In this document: one piece after another, positions 1-7,074 of the stretch | How positions within the stretch are numbered: position 1 is the first letter of the stretch | Layout of the letters: each line of letters starts with the position of its first letter | DNA from: Blastocatellia bacterium | GTDB taxonomy: Bacteria > Acidobacteriota > Blastocatellia > UBA7656 | DNA: 64,000 bases | NCBI GenBank assembly: GCA_035275065.1 | Contig: DATENM010000158.1 | Coordinates: forward strand, 1-64,000 | Direction: 5' to 3' | The notes under the pieces: generated by a model | What the model was told of the DNA's origin: nothing | What the model saw: only the letters and a program-made list of their open reading frames with translations | Database searches by the model: none | Position numbers and translations under genes: made by a program

Positions 1-166
1 AGGGAGGAAGCAAGGCCTTGCGTCTGGCGCAGAGGGAGATGAAAGACTTGGCGCAGGAGCAGACAACAGCGGATGGCGGCATCGGCGTACTTCAGTGGTC
101 TACCGCGACGAGTGGGAGGCGCGGAGCAAAGCCAGTGATCAATAGCGGCTTGGTCAACTCGCTTTG
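1..166 (-). pseudogene. IS5-family transposase fragment (N-terminal part)
   Basis: Reading the minus strand from about 166 to the window edge gives an open frame with the segments AAIDHW, RRGRPLKYADAAIRCCL and FHLPLRQTQGLASS. This order is typical of the N-terminal region of IS5/ISL2-type DDE transposases, where an SDAAI-like segment is followed by LPLRQT-G. No start codon fits the frame, the usual N-terminal 30 or so residues are missing, and the frame leaves the window at base 1, so the rest of the gene cannot be judged. At its upstream side the frame runs into the first codons of an IS110-type recombinase in another frame (157-198), so the fragment looks like one side of a recombination or deletion junction. 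Family assignment is from remembered consensus only. Confidence 0.6.
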
Positions 167-198
167 GCGATGTCGATGCCGAGCGTTGCTGATTGCAT
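154..198 (-). pseudogene. Truncated start of an IS110-family recombinase
   Basis: An ATG at 198-196 on the minus strand is preceded by a strong Shine-Dalgarno (GGAGG, complement of 206-210) at 7-nt spacing. It opens a frame reading MQSATLGIDIAKAS and then a stop. The GIDIAK segment is the hallmark start of IS110-type DEDD recombinases, containing the first catalytic aspartate. After 14 codons the frame ends and the sequence continues as an IS5-type fragment in another frame. This is therefore only the 5' end of the gene, inactive as protein. The good ribosome binding site argues that a real gene began here before truncation. Confidence 0.5.
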
Positions 199-220
199 GA
201 GCGCACCTCCGCGAAGGAAT

Positions 221-388
221 TCGTTGCGGTCAACCTTGTGAATGCAGGCTGCCAGCCGAGCTGGGCCTAAGATACCGTCCGACCTGAAGCAACGAGTTGG
301 GGCAAGCGGTCTGGTCTACGGGACAGGCTCGCGGCCTTAGGGGCGTAGCAAACTCAGCTTGCCCGACTATCCAAGCGTCCTTGGATAG
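221..388 (-). ncRNA. Candidate IS110 bridge RNA (structured segment upstream of recombinase start)
   Basis: On the minus strand, just upstream of the truncated IS110 recombinase start, three structures follow one another. First is a 9-bp hairpin (arms 380-388 and 367-375). Second is a domain closed by an 8-bp stem (357-364 with 300-307), then a symmetric 8/8-nt internal loop (349-356 and 308-315), a 5-bp stem (344-348 with 316-320) and a small apical hairpin. Third is a domain closed by a 7-bp stem (289-295 with 221-227) with a hairpin around 252-266. The total is 168 nt. Known IS110 bridge RNAs (IS621 type, about 177 nt) lie between the left end and the recombinase gene and have a 5' stem-loop followed by two internal-loop domains. 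The match in position, size and layout is suggestive; pairing was done by eye, with no covariance model. Confidence 0.4.
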
Positions 389-394
389 ATTGTC

Positions 395-415
395 GTCAGC
401 CGAGGCTGACTTTTT
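395..415 (+). terminator. Small hairpin followed by five T
   Basis: GTCAGC (395-400), loop CGAG and GCTGAC (405-410) form a 6-bp stem with a tetraloop, followed directly by TTTTT on the plus strand. That is the form of a short Rho-independent terminator for a transcript coming from the left. It could equally be part of the decayed insertion-element end next to it. Confidence 0.35.
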
Positions 416-446
416 CAAGATACAAGGGGCGCAATGTCCATATGCC

Positions 447-508
447 GCTCCTACGGAGCTTGCATCTTTAAGAGCATCGTGACTATAAACATCACGCTCC
501 TACGGAGC
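447..508. repeat. Two copies of palindrome GCTCCTACGGAGC
   Basis: The 13-mer GCTCCTACGGAGC (arms GCTCC/GGAGC, 3-nt loop) occurs at 447-459 and again at 496-508, 36 nt apart. The flanks are similar (C before, T after). It looks like a small REP-type palindrome. IS110 elements of the IS621 kind are known to target REP sequences, and a decayed IS110 end lies next to these copies. Confidence 0.5.
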
Positions 509-545
509 TATATTTTCAGACACGCCACATCACTCGTCTCTTTCT

Positions 546-1850
546 ATGTGTGACACGCTTGTCGCCTCTCCGGAATACACTGCCGACGGCGCGCTATGGT
601 TTGCGAAGAACAGCGACCGCGAGCCGGGCGAAGCGCAACTCGTCGAGCATCTGCCGGCACTCAGTCAAAAGAGCGCCCGGCTGCAATGCACCTACCTGGA
701 AATCCCTCAGGTGTTGCGAACCCATGAGATCGTTATCAGCCGACCGTTCTGGATGTGGGGCGCTGAGATGGGCGCAAACGAGCACGGCCTCGCCATCGGC
801 AATGAGGCGGTCTTTACGAAACTGCCTTATGCAAAGGTCGGTCTGACCGGGATGGATTTATTACGACTGGCGCTCGAACGCTCGGCGACGGCGCGCGCGG
901 CGCTCGACACCATCACAGGCTTAATTGCCGAGCATGGGCAGGGCGGCGGCGGCGGTTATCGCAATCGAAAGTTTCGCTATCATAACTCGTTCCTCATCGC
1001 CGATCCTGCCGAGGCCTGGGTGCTGGAAACGGCTGGCCCGCACTGGGCCGCCGAGCGCGTTCGCGGTCTTAGAACCATCTCGAATGCCCTGTCGATTGGC
1101 AAGCAGTTCGACCTTTTGAGTGACACAGCCTATAGCTTTGCGAAGTCACAGGGCTGGTGTCGATCACCAGAGGACTTTGATTTCGCGCGCTGCTACGGCG
1201 ACCCGTTTTACAGCCGCATGAGCGGGGGCGCGGTGCGCGCCGCCTGCACACTTGCCCTGCTCAAAAAGAAGGACTCTAAGCTGGCGCTCGGCGATTTGTT
1301 TGCGGCATTGAGCGACCACGCGGGCCTGGTCCCGGCAAGCGGCTGGCGCATGGAAATGCCGTGCGCGCATTCTTCGTGGTGGCCGACCCGGCAAGCCGGA
1401 CAAACGACCGGCTCGATGGTCAGCCGCTTGAGCCCGGAGGATTCAATCCACTGGCTGACCGGCACCTCATCGCCCTGCCTGAGTGTTTACAAGCCTGTGC
1501 GACTTGGCCGCGAGCCGATGGCAAGCGGGCCGCAAGCCGGCGAAGGCTTCGATGAAGAAAGCCTCTTCTGGCGGCACGAGCAATTGCATCGCGCGACGAT
1601 CAAAGATTACGTCCGGCTGAAATCGCTTTTTGATGACGAGCGCAAAGCCATGCAGGCGCGATTCGTAAGCCGTTGCGAAGCGCTCGACAGCCGCGCCCTG
1701 CAAAGCTGCTGGGACGAGCATCGCAACGTCATCCCGTCGTGGGTCGCGCGAGTCAAAGGCGAGACGCCACGCGGCAATGGCGCGTCAGGGTTTCTAAAAT
1801 ATTGGGAAAAACAGAACCGCCTCGACCACTTCCCTGTCGAGGCGATTTGA
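546..1850 (+). CDS. Peptidase C69 / secernin-like dipeptidase
   Basis: The product has 434 residues and begins MCDTLVA, with Cys2 placed as the N-terminal nucleophile of the C69 (Ntn-hydrolase, secernin/dipeptidase A) family. The early segment GALWFAKNSDREPGEAQ is the usual family signature after the nucleophile. There is no signal peptide and no membrane segment, so a cytoplasmic dipeptidase or amidohydrolase is likely. The exact substrate cannot be read from sequence. The start is fixed by the required Met-Cys. The gene converges on the RNase J gene with only 14 bp between stops, and its last codons contain a 9-bp hairpin (1818-1844). Confidence 0.8.
   Translation: MCDTLVASPEYTADGALWFAKNSDREPGEAQLVEHLPALSQKSARLQCTYLEIPQVLRTHEIVISRPFWMWGAEMGANEHGLAIGNEAVFTKLPYAKVGLTGMDLLRLALERSATARAALDTITGLIAEHGQGGGGGYRNRKFRYHNSFLIADPAEAWVLETAGPHWAAERVRGLRTISNALSIGKQFDLLSDTAYSFAKSQGWCRSPEDFDFARCYGDPFYSRMSGGAVRAACTLALLKKKDSKLALGDLFAALSDHAGLVPASGWRMEMPCAHSSWWPTRQAGQTTGSMVSRLSPEDSIHWLTGTSSPCLSVYKPVRLGREPMASGPQAGEGFDEESLFWRHEQLHRATIKDYVRLKSLFDDERKAMQARFVSRCEALDSRALQSCWDEHRNVIPSWVARVKGETPRGNGASGFLKYWEKQNRLDHFPVEAI
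1818..1844 (-). terminator. Hairpin at the convergent 3' ends of C69 and RNase J genes
   Basis: CGCCTCGAC (1818-1826) pairs with GTCGAGGCG (1836-1844) over a 9-nt loop. On the minus strand, downstream of the RNase J stop, it is followed after a few bases by a run of five T. It lies inside the last codons of the C69 gene, so this is a weak, possibly two-sided terminator. Confidence 0.35.
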
Positions 1851-1864
1851 AGACAGGAGACAGG

Positions 1865-3526
1865 CTAGACTTCGACGACGACGGGGATAATCATCGGGCG
1901 GCGGCCCGTGCCTTTCTGAATGAAACGCTTCAGGTTGACGCGAACCTTCTCTTTGATGACAGCGTAATCGATGCGCTCTTCGTGGCTCGCGGTATTGACG
2001 GTCTCTACAACAATGCGCTTCAGCTCGCCGAGCAAGTCCGCCGAATCTTCTTCATGGATGAAGCCGCGGGTGACGATCTCCGGGTCGGTTTCAAGCTCGC
2101 CTGAGGTCGGATTGATCGCCACGATGGGGACGACGATGCCGTCATAAGACAGGTGCTTGCGGTCGCGTATAACGATGTCTTCGACTTCCCCGTAAGCGCC
2201 GTCAATGAACGTCCGCCCGACGAACTCTTTGGCGGTAATCTCGGCGCTCCCTTCACCGAATTCCAACACGTCACCATTCTCAAAGATGATGATGTTTTCA
2301 GGCTCGACCACGCCGAGCGTCGCCGCCCATTCGCGGTGGCGATAAAGCTGCCGATATTCGCCGTGGATCGGCACCAGAAAATGCGGGCGCACCGCTTCAA
2401 TAAGAATTTGCAAATCCTCCTGGCTGCCATGCCCCGAGCAGTGTATGCGCGCCAGCGAGCTATCGATGACCCGCGCGCCGCGCTTGTAGCAATGTGAGAT
2501 CAGCCGCGAAATGGCGCGCTCGTTGCCGGGAATGATGCGGGCCGACAACACGACCGTGTCGCCTTCGGCAACCGATAGGTTTTTGTGCTGGTCGGTGGCC
2601 AGCCGAGTCATCGCGGACATCGGGTCGCCTTGACACCCGGCCACCAGCAACACCAAACGATCATCATCCATCTGCCGCGCTTGCGCCGGCGTCAAGAAAA
2701 TGCCGTCCGGCAGATCGAGCTGCCGCAGGCTGTCCGCCGTTTCGATGTTGCGCAACATGCTGCGCCCGAGCAGCGCAATCTGTCGCCCGGCGTCTCGCGC
2801 CATATCAACGACGATCTGGATGCGGTGCAGCGATGTCGTGAAGCAACTGACGATGATGCGCCCGTCTGCCTGGTCAAAAATGTTTTCAAAGGCCGGGATG
2901 ACGGCGCGCTCGGACTGCGTGCGCCCCGGGCGTTCGGCGTTGGTCGAATCGGCAAGCAAGGCGAGCACGCCCTGATCGCCATACTCCGTGAGCCGCCGCA
3001 AATCCATCGGCGGCCCGATGACCGGCGTGTCGTCAACTTTGAAATCACCCGAATGAATGACGACGCCGACCGGCGTGGTAATCGCGACCGCCGTGCAAGC
3101 GGTCAGGCTGTGGGTCACGTGAATCCATTCGACATTGAATTTGCCGAGGTCGACGCTCTGGCGCGGCTCGACGGCATGGAGGATCGTCGTATCGGCAAGC
3201 CCATGCTCGATGAGCTTGTTTTCAAGCAGCGCCAGCGTGAAGTGCGTGCCGTAGACCGGCACGTCTACTTCCCTGAGTAGAAATGGCACCGCGCCAATGT
3301 GGTCTTCGTGGCCGTGTGTGAGAATGATGGCGGTGATTTCGTCGCGGTATTCGTCAATGAATGAGAAGTCTGGGATGACAATGTCTACGCCGGGCAGCTC
3401 TTCGTCGGGGAAGCCCATGCCTGCGTCAAGGATGATGGCTTCGCCGCCGCAGCGCAGGGCCATCATATTCATACCGAAGAAGCCGACGCCGCCGAGCGGG
3501 ATGACTTCAAGTTTTTCCTCTACCAT
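1865..3526 (-). CDS. rnj: Ribonuclease J
   Basis: The product has 553 residues and belongs to the metallo-beta-lactamase / beta-CASP group. The zinc motif HGHEDH is at residues 71-76, followed by the usual HSLTACTAVAI and HSGDFK segments. A RNase J C-terminal domain follows, including GHGSQED and HGEYRQLYRH (His ligands of the beta-CASP part). RNase J acts as 5' exonuclease and endonuclease in mRNA decay and rRNA maturation. The ATG at 3526 is taken as start because MVEEKLEVIPLGG matches the family N-terminus; a GTG seven codons upstream is open but adds nonconserved residues. Length is as usual for bacterial RNase J. Confidence 0.93.
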   Translation of the reverse strand: MVEEKLEVIPLGGVGFFGMNMMALRCGGEAIILDAGMGFPDEELPGVDIVIPDFSFIDEYRDEITAIILTHGHEDHIGAVPFLLREVDVPVYGTHFTLALLENKLIEHGLADTTILHAVEPRQSVDLGKFNVEWIHVTHSLTACTAVAITTPVGVVIHSGDFKVDDTPVIGPPMDLRRLTEYGDQGVLALLADSTNAERPGRTQSERAVIPAFENIFDQADGRIIVSCFTTSLHRIQIVVDMARDAGRQIALLGRSMLRNIETADSLRQLDLPDGIFLTPAQARQMDDDRLVLLVAGCQGDPMSAMTRLATDQHKNLSVAEGDTVVLSARIIPGNERAISRLISHCYKRGARVIDSSLARIHCSGHGSQEDLQILIEAVRPHFLVPIHGEYRQLYRHREWAATLGVVEPENIIIFENGDVLEFGEGSAEITAKEFVGRTFIDGAYGEVEDIVIRDRKHLSYDGIVVPIVAINPTSGELETDPEIVTRGFIHEEDSADLLGELKRIVVETVNTASHEERIDYAVIKEKVRVNLKRFIQKGTGRRPMIIPVVVEV

Positions 3527-3743
3527 ATTTTGTATGCAAGCAGGCACGCGCCGCGTCGCTGATCGAACGTCTTGTCTGAGTTGGCGTGCCGGATGATCTC
3601 CTCACTGCGTAAACTTCATTATAGCCAACAACTGCCGATTGGCCCAATGGCATTGCCGTTCAATCAGACTGGCGAAAAAAGGAGCCGACTGCTGATGGGC
3701 GCAGCCGGCTTCCGTTTCACTGGGGTATTCAAAGGGATTTTGG

Positions 3744-3803
3744 ATGTAGCGCAATCTGTTAGCTTGCGCGAGTTGCTGCGCAAGCTAACAGATTGCGCTA
3801 CAT
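3744..3803. repeat. REP-like hairpin, copy 1
   Basis: A perfect inverted repeat of 26-bp arms (3744-3769 and 3778-3803) around the 8-nt loop GAGTTGCT. The inner arm GTTAGCTTGCGC is shared with four more copies in this window (21691, 29890, 39106, 43346). It lies 22 bp downstream of the stop of the TIR-like/TPR gene, between it and the RNase J start. Confidence 0.9.
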
Positions 3804-3825
3804 GGCAAACACATTTGAAACGGCT

Positions 3826-5166
3826 CTAGGCTTTACTCTGGGCTTCTAATGCCTGCTCGATCTCCAAGAGCCAGGCCACGTCCTCGCCGCGGGCTTCTCG
3901 CGCTTTGCGGATGAGGCGCAGGTTACGCGCCGTGGTCTCCGGCTCCCAGGGCGTGCGCACGGAGGCGAGGGCGGCCCCCAGGGCGTCAACGGCCTTCTCC
4001 TCGTTCTTCGCGAGTACGGCCAATTCGAGCATCGTCGCGTAGTCCCAATAATCCGCCTTGCCAGAGGCGATGCGGCGCTCGACGGCATAGGCCACCACAG
4101 GGATGATGGCGTCGCGGCGAGGGTCGGGCGGCTCCTTGATTTCCATCAAGGTCGCCGCATTGATTCCGGGATAGGCATCGCGCCAGTCGGCCTCGAAGCC
4201 GCGGAGGTAGGCGCCAATAGCTTTGTTCAGCTCGCCGGGCGCGCGATACTTATCCTCTTGCTTGACCGCCTTCTCCCAACGATCTTTGTAGACGCGTCCG
4301 AGTAGCCCCAGAGTTTCGGTGCTGGGGCCGCGGCGTTCGAGCAGATCGGTGAGGGTCCGCTCGGCCTCCTCGCTCCGCCCCAGCCGGTTGAGCGCGAAGG
4401 CGAGCTGCTCCTGCACCATGACGGTCGCAGCGAGCGGGCGCGGCATCTCATTCACCAGGTCCACCATGTCTTGCCACGCTTTCACGTCACGGTAAGAGAG
4501 GAACAGGTCAATAATCACTCCCGATTCGAGGTTTCTGATTTCGCCGAGATCCTTTGCCAGGGCGCGCAGCGCTTCGGGCCCGCGCGGGCGGGCTTCGGCG
4601 AGCTTCGCCTTGGTCTCCGCCGAGTAGCGAGCGCGGTCGCGGAAGACATCGGTTTTGGTGTGGTCAATTTCGGGATAGCCTTCGATGAGTTGAAAAACCG
4701 GGCTATCGATAGCGGGATTCTCTTGCGCGGCCCTGTGGGCCTCGGTCAGCCGCGAAACCAGCGCGGCCATTGTGGCCTCGACGTCGGTCGGCGTGCCTTC
4801 GGCGGTCAGGCGGTAGGGCATCGCGCGCAGGGGCGCCACGTCGAACGGCAGTCGGCCCCCCTCGGCGAATAACAAGACAGTGCTCCAGGGGCGGACGGCA
4901 TGGCGCAGGCCGAGCTCATAAAAGACGTTCGCGTTCGCCGTGGTCAGGTCTGCGACGGCATACTCGCAGAGGATCAGGCGCTCGTACATCGGCTTGTGAA
5001 TGATCCCGCCCGTCATCTCCTCGTCAGCGCGCAGCGGATCGAGCCCCGCCTGGGCGATGGCCGGACCAATCAGCTGGTGGTAAACCGCGTCGAAGTCGAT
5101 CAGGTTGCCCATGGCGTCGGGCTTCTTGCCGAAAGGCATGAGGACAAAGCAGAGCGGCAGTGTCAT
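3826..5166 (-). CDS. NDT/TIR-like domain fused to ASK-type (MAP3K TRAF-binding) TPR module
   Basis: The product has 446 residues, with no signal peptide or membrane helix. Residues 1-125 carry CFVLMPFG (6-13), RADEEMTGGIIHKPMYERL and the strongly conserved ADLTTANANVFYELGLRHA (72-90). This is the pattern of nucleoside 2-deoxyribosyltransferase-like / TIR-like domains, with Glu84 as a plausible catalytic acid. Residues 160-446 are helical repeats resembling the MAP3K TRAF-binding (DUF4071) family, with ETLGLLGRVYKDRWEKA (284-300), GINAA (334-338) and YWDYAT (373-378). It is the second gene of a pair: the hydrolase gene ends 51 bp upstream and shares the C-terminal module. A GAGGGA ribosome site precedes the ATG. 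Nucleotide (perhaps NAD) cleavage in a defence or signalling complex is inference. Confidence 0.72.
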   Translation of the reverse strand: MTLPLCFVLMPFGKKPDAMGNLIDFDAVYHQLIGPAIAQAGLDPLRADEEMTGGIIHKPMYERLILCEYAVADLTTANANVFYELGLRHAVRPWSTVLLFAEGGRLPFDVAPLRAMPYRLTAEGTPTDVEATMAALVSRLTEAHRAAQENPAIDSPVFQLIEGYPEIDHTKTDVFRDRARYSAETKAKLAEARPRGPEALRALAKDLGEIRNLESGVIIDLFLSYRDVKAWQDMVDLVNEMPRPLAATVMVQEQLAFALNRLGRSEEAERTLTDLLERRGPSTETLGLLGRVYKDRWEKAVKQEDKYRAPGELNKAIGAYLRGFEADWRDAYPGINAATLMEIKEPPDPRRDAIIPVVAYAVERRIASGKADYWDYATMLELAVLAKNEEKAVDALGAALASVRTPWEPETTARNLRLIRKAREARGEDVAWLLEIEQALEAQSKA

Positions 5167-5217
5167 AAGCTGTTCCCTCGCAGTGACGCGTTAATCCGGG
5201 GCGCCCGCTGACGCCGT

Positions 5218-6840
5218 CTAGCTGTCAGAATTGCTGGCCGCCGGATAGTCCGGTTTGATATCACGAAACCTCTTGACGATGACCGCAGAGTCGGGCGGGT
5301 TATCTTGTCGCCTGACGATGTCGAGGGCCTGCTGCCCTGTCGTGCTCCTGTGCCTGGCTTGATGGTCGTGGCGCGTCGCGCTGTCGTAAGCCTTGTCAGC
5401 CTCCGCGTACTGGCCGAGCAACAGGTGCGCTTCTGCCCTGGTCGCCTCTGACCAGTAGCCGGGCTTCGCCAACTCACCACATATCTGTAGCACTTCGTTT
5501 GCCAGCCCCTTATGTTCATCCCCGCCGAGCGCGAAGCTCATGTAAGCGGCGTTGATGCCGTTGTAGTACGCCTGATCGGAGTCGCCCGCTTGCTTCGCGG
5601 ATTGGTAGGCCCGGTTATACAGGTCATAAACCTTCCAGCCGAGCGTGGTCGCGCTCCGGCTCTTCAGCCATTGCCGCTTGAACCGCCCGGCGAGGATTCC
5701 TTGAGTCTCGGGGTCATCTTGCACTTGCGGGTCTAATTGCTTCAGCCGCGTCACCGCCCCGGCAATGTCGCCGGCGCCCGACAGGGCGATGGCGAGTTGC
5801 TGGATAGCCTGCGCGTCTGAGGCAAAGGGACGCGATCCGCTGTCGGGCATTTGGAATTCCACATACTGTGTGAGCAGGTCTGCCGCCTGCCTGTACTGCT
5901 CGTTGTCGAGCAGCGCAAGCCCCAACACTTTATCGGCGATAGGCATGGGCGATTGGCTGCCTGAGCGCTTCGTTGCCATATCAAGGAGGCCGTCTACGTC
6001 CGCCAGTTCCGCCGCCGCCTGCACGCGTCGGACTTCCCTGATGGCCTCCTCGCTCTCGCCGTTAATCAGCGCCCGCTCGACGGCGGTGAGGCCGGGCCGG
6101 AGCAGGCGTTTCTTAAGAATCCGGAAGGGAAAATCTCCGACGACCACGGGCTTGACCACTTCGACGTGATTCCCCGGAGCGAGCTCATGCTCATCGAAGG
6201 GGAAGGGGTCAAGCGAGCTCTCCTGCGGCACGAACTGGTCCTTCATCCCGGCGACCAGGGTGAGCCGGAACTGCGCCAACCGCTTCGGGTCGGACCGCTG
6301 GTCATCCACCAGTTGAGTCCAGCCGTTCCGAAGCTTCTGGATGAAAGGCCCCAGGTCGTCCATATCCGCGATCTGGTTCTTCAGGAAACCGCCCCACCCC
6401 GCCTTCTTCAATCCGCCGCTCGGCGTGCCATAGAGGATGACCTCGGTGATCCGGTCCAGGTGGGTACGCGCACGGTTGACAAGCTCTTCGAGTATGAAGC
6501 CCTGGATGACCAGCCCGCCCATGCTATGACCGACGAGAATAATTCTTTCGTAGTCGTTTGCGTAGGTGTTCAGGAGAGTCCGTAAGCCCTTGCCGATTGT
6601 CTCAATGTTGGGGTCGTCTTCCCAGAAATACTTGGTGATCGCATACCTCAACTTAAGTTCGGTGGGATAAGTCCAGAAGAAAAAGTCATGGCCGCCGAGC
6701 TGTTCGTCGGTTTCCAACAGGGGCTCGAAGCCATCCCAGGTGCTGACGCCCCCGCCGGTGAAGCCGTGGGCGAAGATGACCGCAGCCTCTTTCTTAGCCG
6801 GGTTGCGATTGGTCACCCGATACGGATTGATTGCGCTCAT
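5218..6840 (-). CDS. Alpha/beta-hydrolase fused to ASK-type TPR module
   Basis: The product has 540 residues. Residues 1-245 are an alpha/beta-hydrolase (PGAP1/lipase-like): oxyanion segment AHGFTGG (24-30), nucleophile elbow GHSMGG (104-109, Ser106), probable acid Asp201 and probable His225. Residues 250-540 are TPR-like helices with ETQGILAGRFKRQWLKS (378-394), GINAA (428-432) and YWSEAT (462-467), matching the same motifs in the following gene. In both proteins the ET and GINAA motifs lie exactly 50 residues apart. A GGGAGGGA site precedes the ATG. The first gene of a two-gene unit, bounded downstream by a palindrome and upstream by a terminator. Esterase or lipase action on membrane lipids is inferred; no substrate can be read. 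Confidence 0.75.
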   Translation of the reverse strand: MSAINPYRVTNRNPAKKEAAVIFAHGFTGGGVSTWDGFEPLLETDEQLGGHDFFFWTYPTELKLRYAITKYFWEDDPNIETIGKGLRTLLNTYANDYERIILVGHSMGGLVIQGFILEELVNRARTHLDRITEVILYGTPSGGLKKAGWGGFLKNQIADMDDLGPFIQKLRNGWTQLVDDQRSDPKRLAQFRLTLVAGMKDQFVPQESSLDPFPFDEHELAPGNHVEVVKPVVVGDFPFRILKKRLLRPGLTAVERALINGESEEAIREVRRVQAAAELADVDGLLDMATKRSGSQSPMPIADKVLGLALLDNEQYRQAADLLTQYVEFQMPDSGSRPFASDAQAIQQLAIALSGAGDIAGAVTRLKQLDPQVQDDPETQGILAGRFKRQWLKSRSATTLGWKVYDLYNRAYQSAKQAGDSDQAYYNGINAAYMSFALGGDEHKGLANEVLQICGELAKPGYWSEATRAEAHLLLGQYAEADKAYDSATRHDHQARHRSTTGQQALDIVRRQDNPPDSAVIVKRFRDIKPDYPAASNSDS

Positions 6841-7011
6841 ACGATCCCTCCCTTCCGAATCATTGTCAGGCGATCAGGCATTTTTTGAGCGCCTCACGGC
6901 TGGCCCTTCTGGAGTCGCCTGCCCGACAAGCCTACGGAGTATAACTCACAACCCCGACATTCTCACACAACAAGTCTGACATCCTTTGATCTCCGGCTTG
7001 TCCCGCGAGAG

Positions 7012-7050
7012 CAAAAAAAGGAGCCGGCGGCTTTGTCAGCCGCCGGCTCC
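7012..7050 (-). terminator. Rho-independent terminator of the LysM transglycosylase gene
   Basis: The stem GGAGCCGGCGGC (7020-7031) pairs with GCCGCCGGCTCC (7039-7050) around a 7-nt loop. On the minus strand the stem is followed by a run of seven T (complement of A7 at 7013-7019). It sits 25 bp after the stop of the lytic transglycosylase gene and upstream of the hydrolase/TPR pair, isolating the two transcription units. Confidence 0.85.
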
Positions 7051-7074
7051 TTTTGCGGTATTGGTTGAACGCTT

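Noticed and set aside
546..1850. Penicillin acylase-type Ntn hydrolase
   Set aside because: The N-terminal Met-Cys-Asp-Thr and following NSDRE segment fit C69/secernin better.
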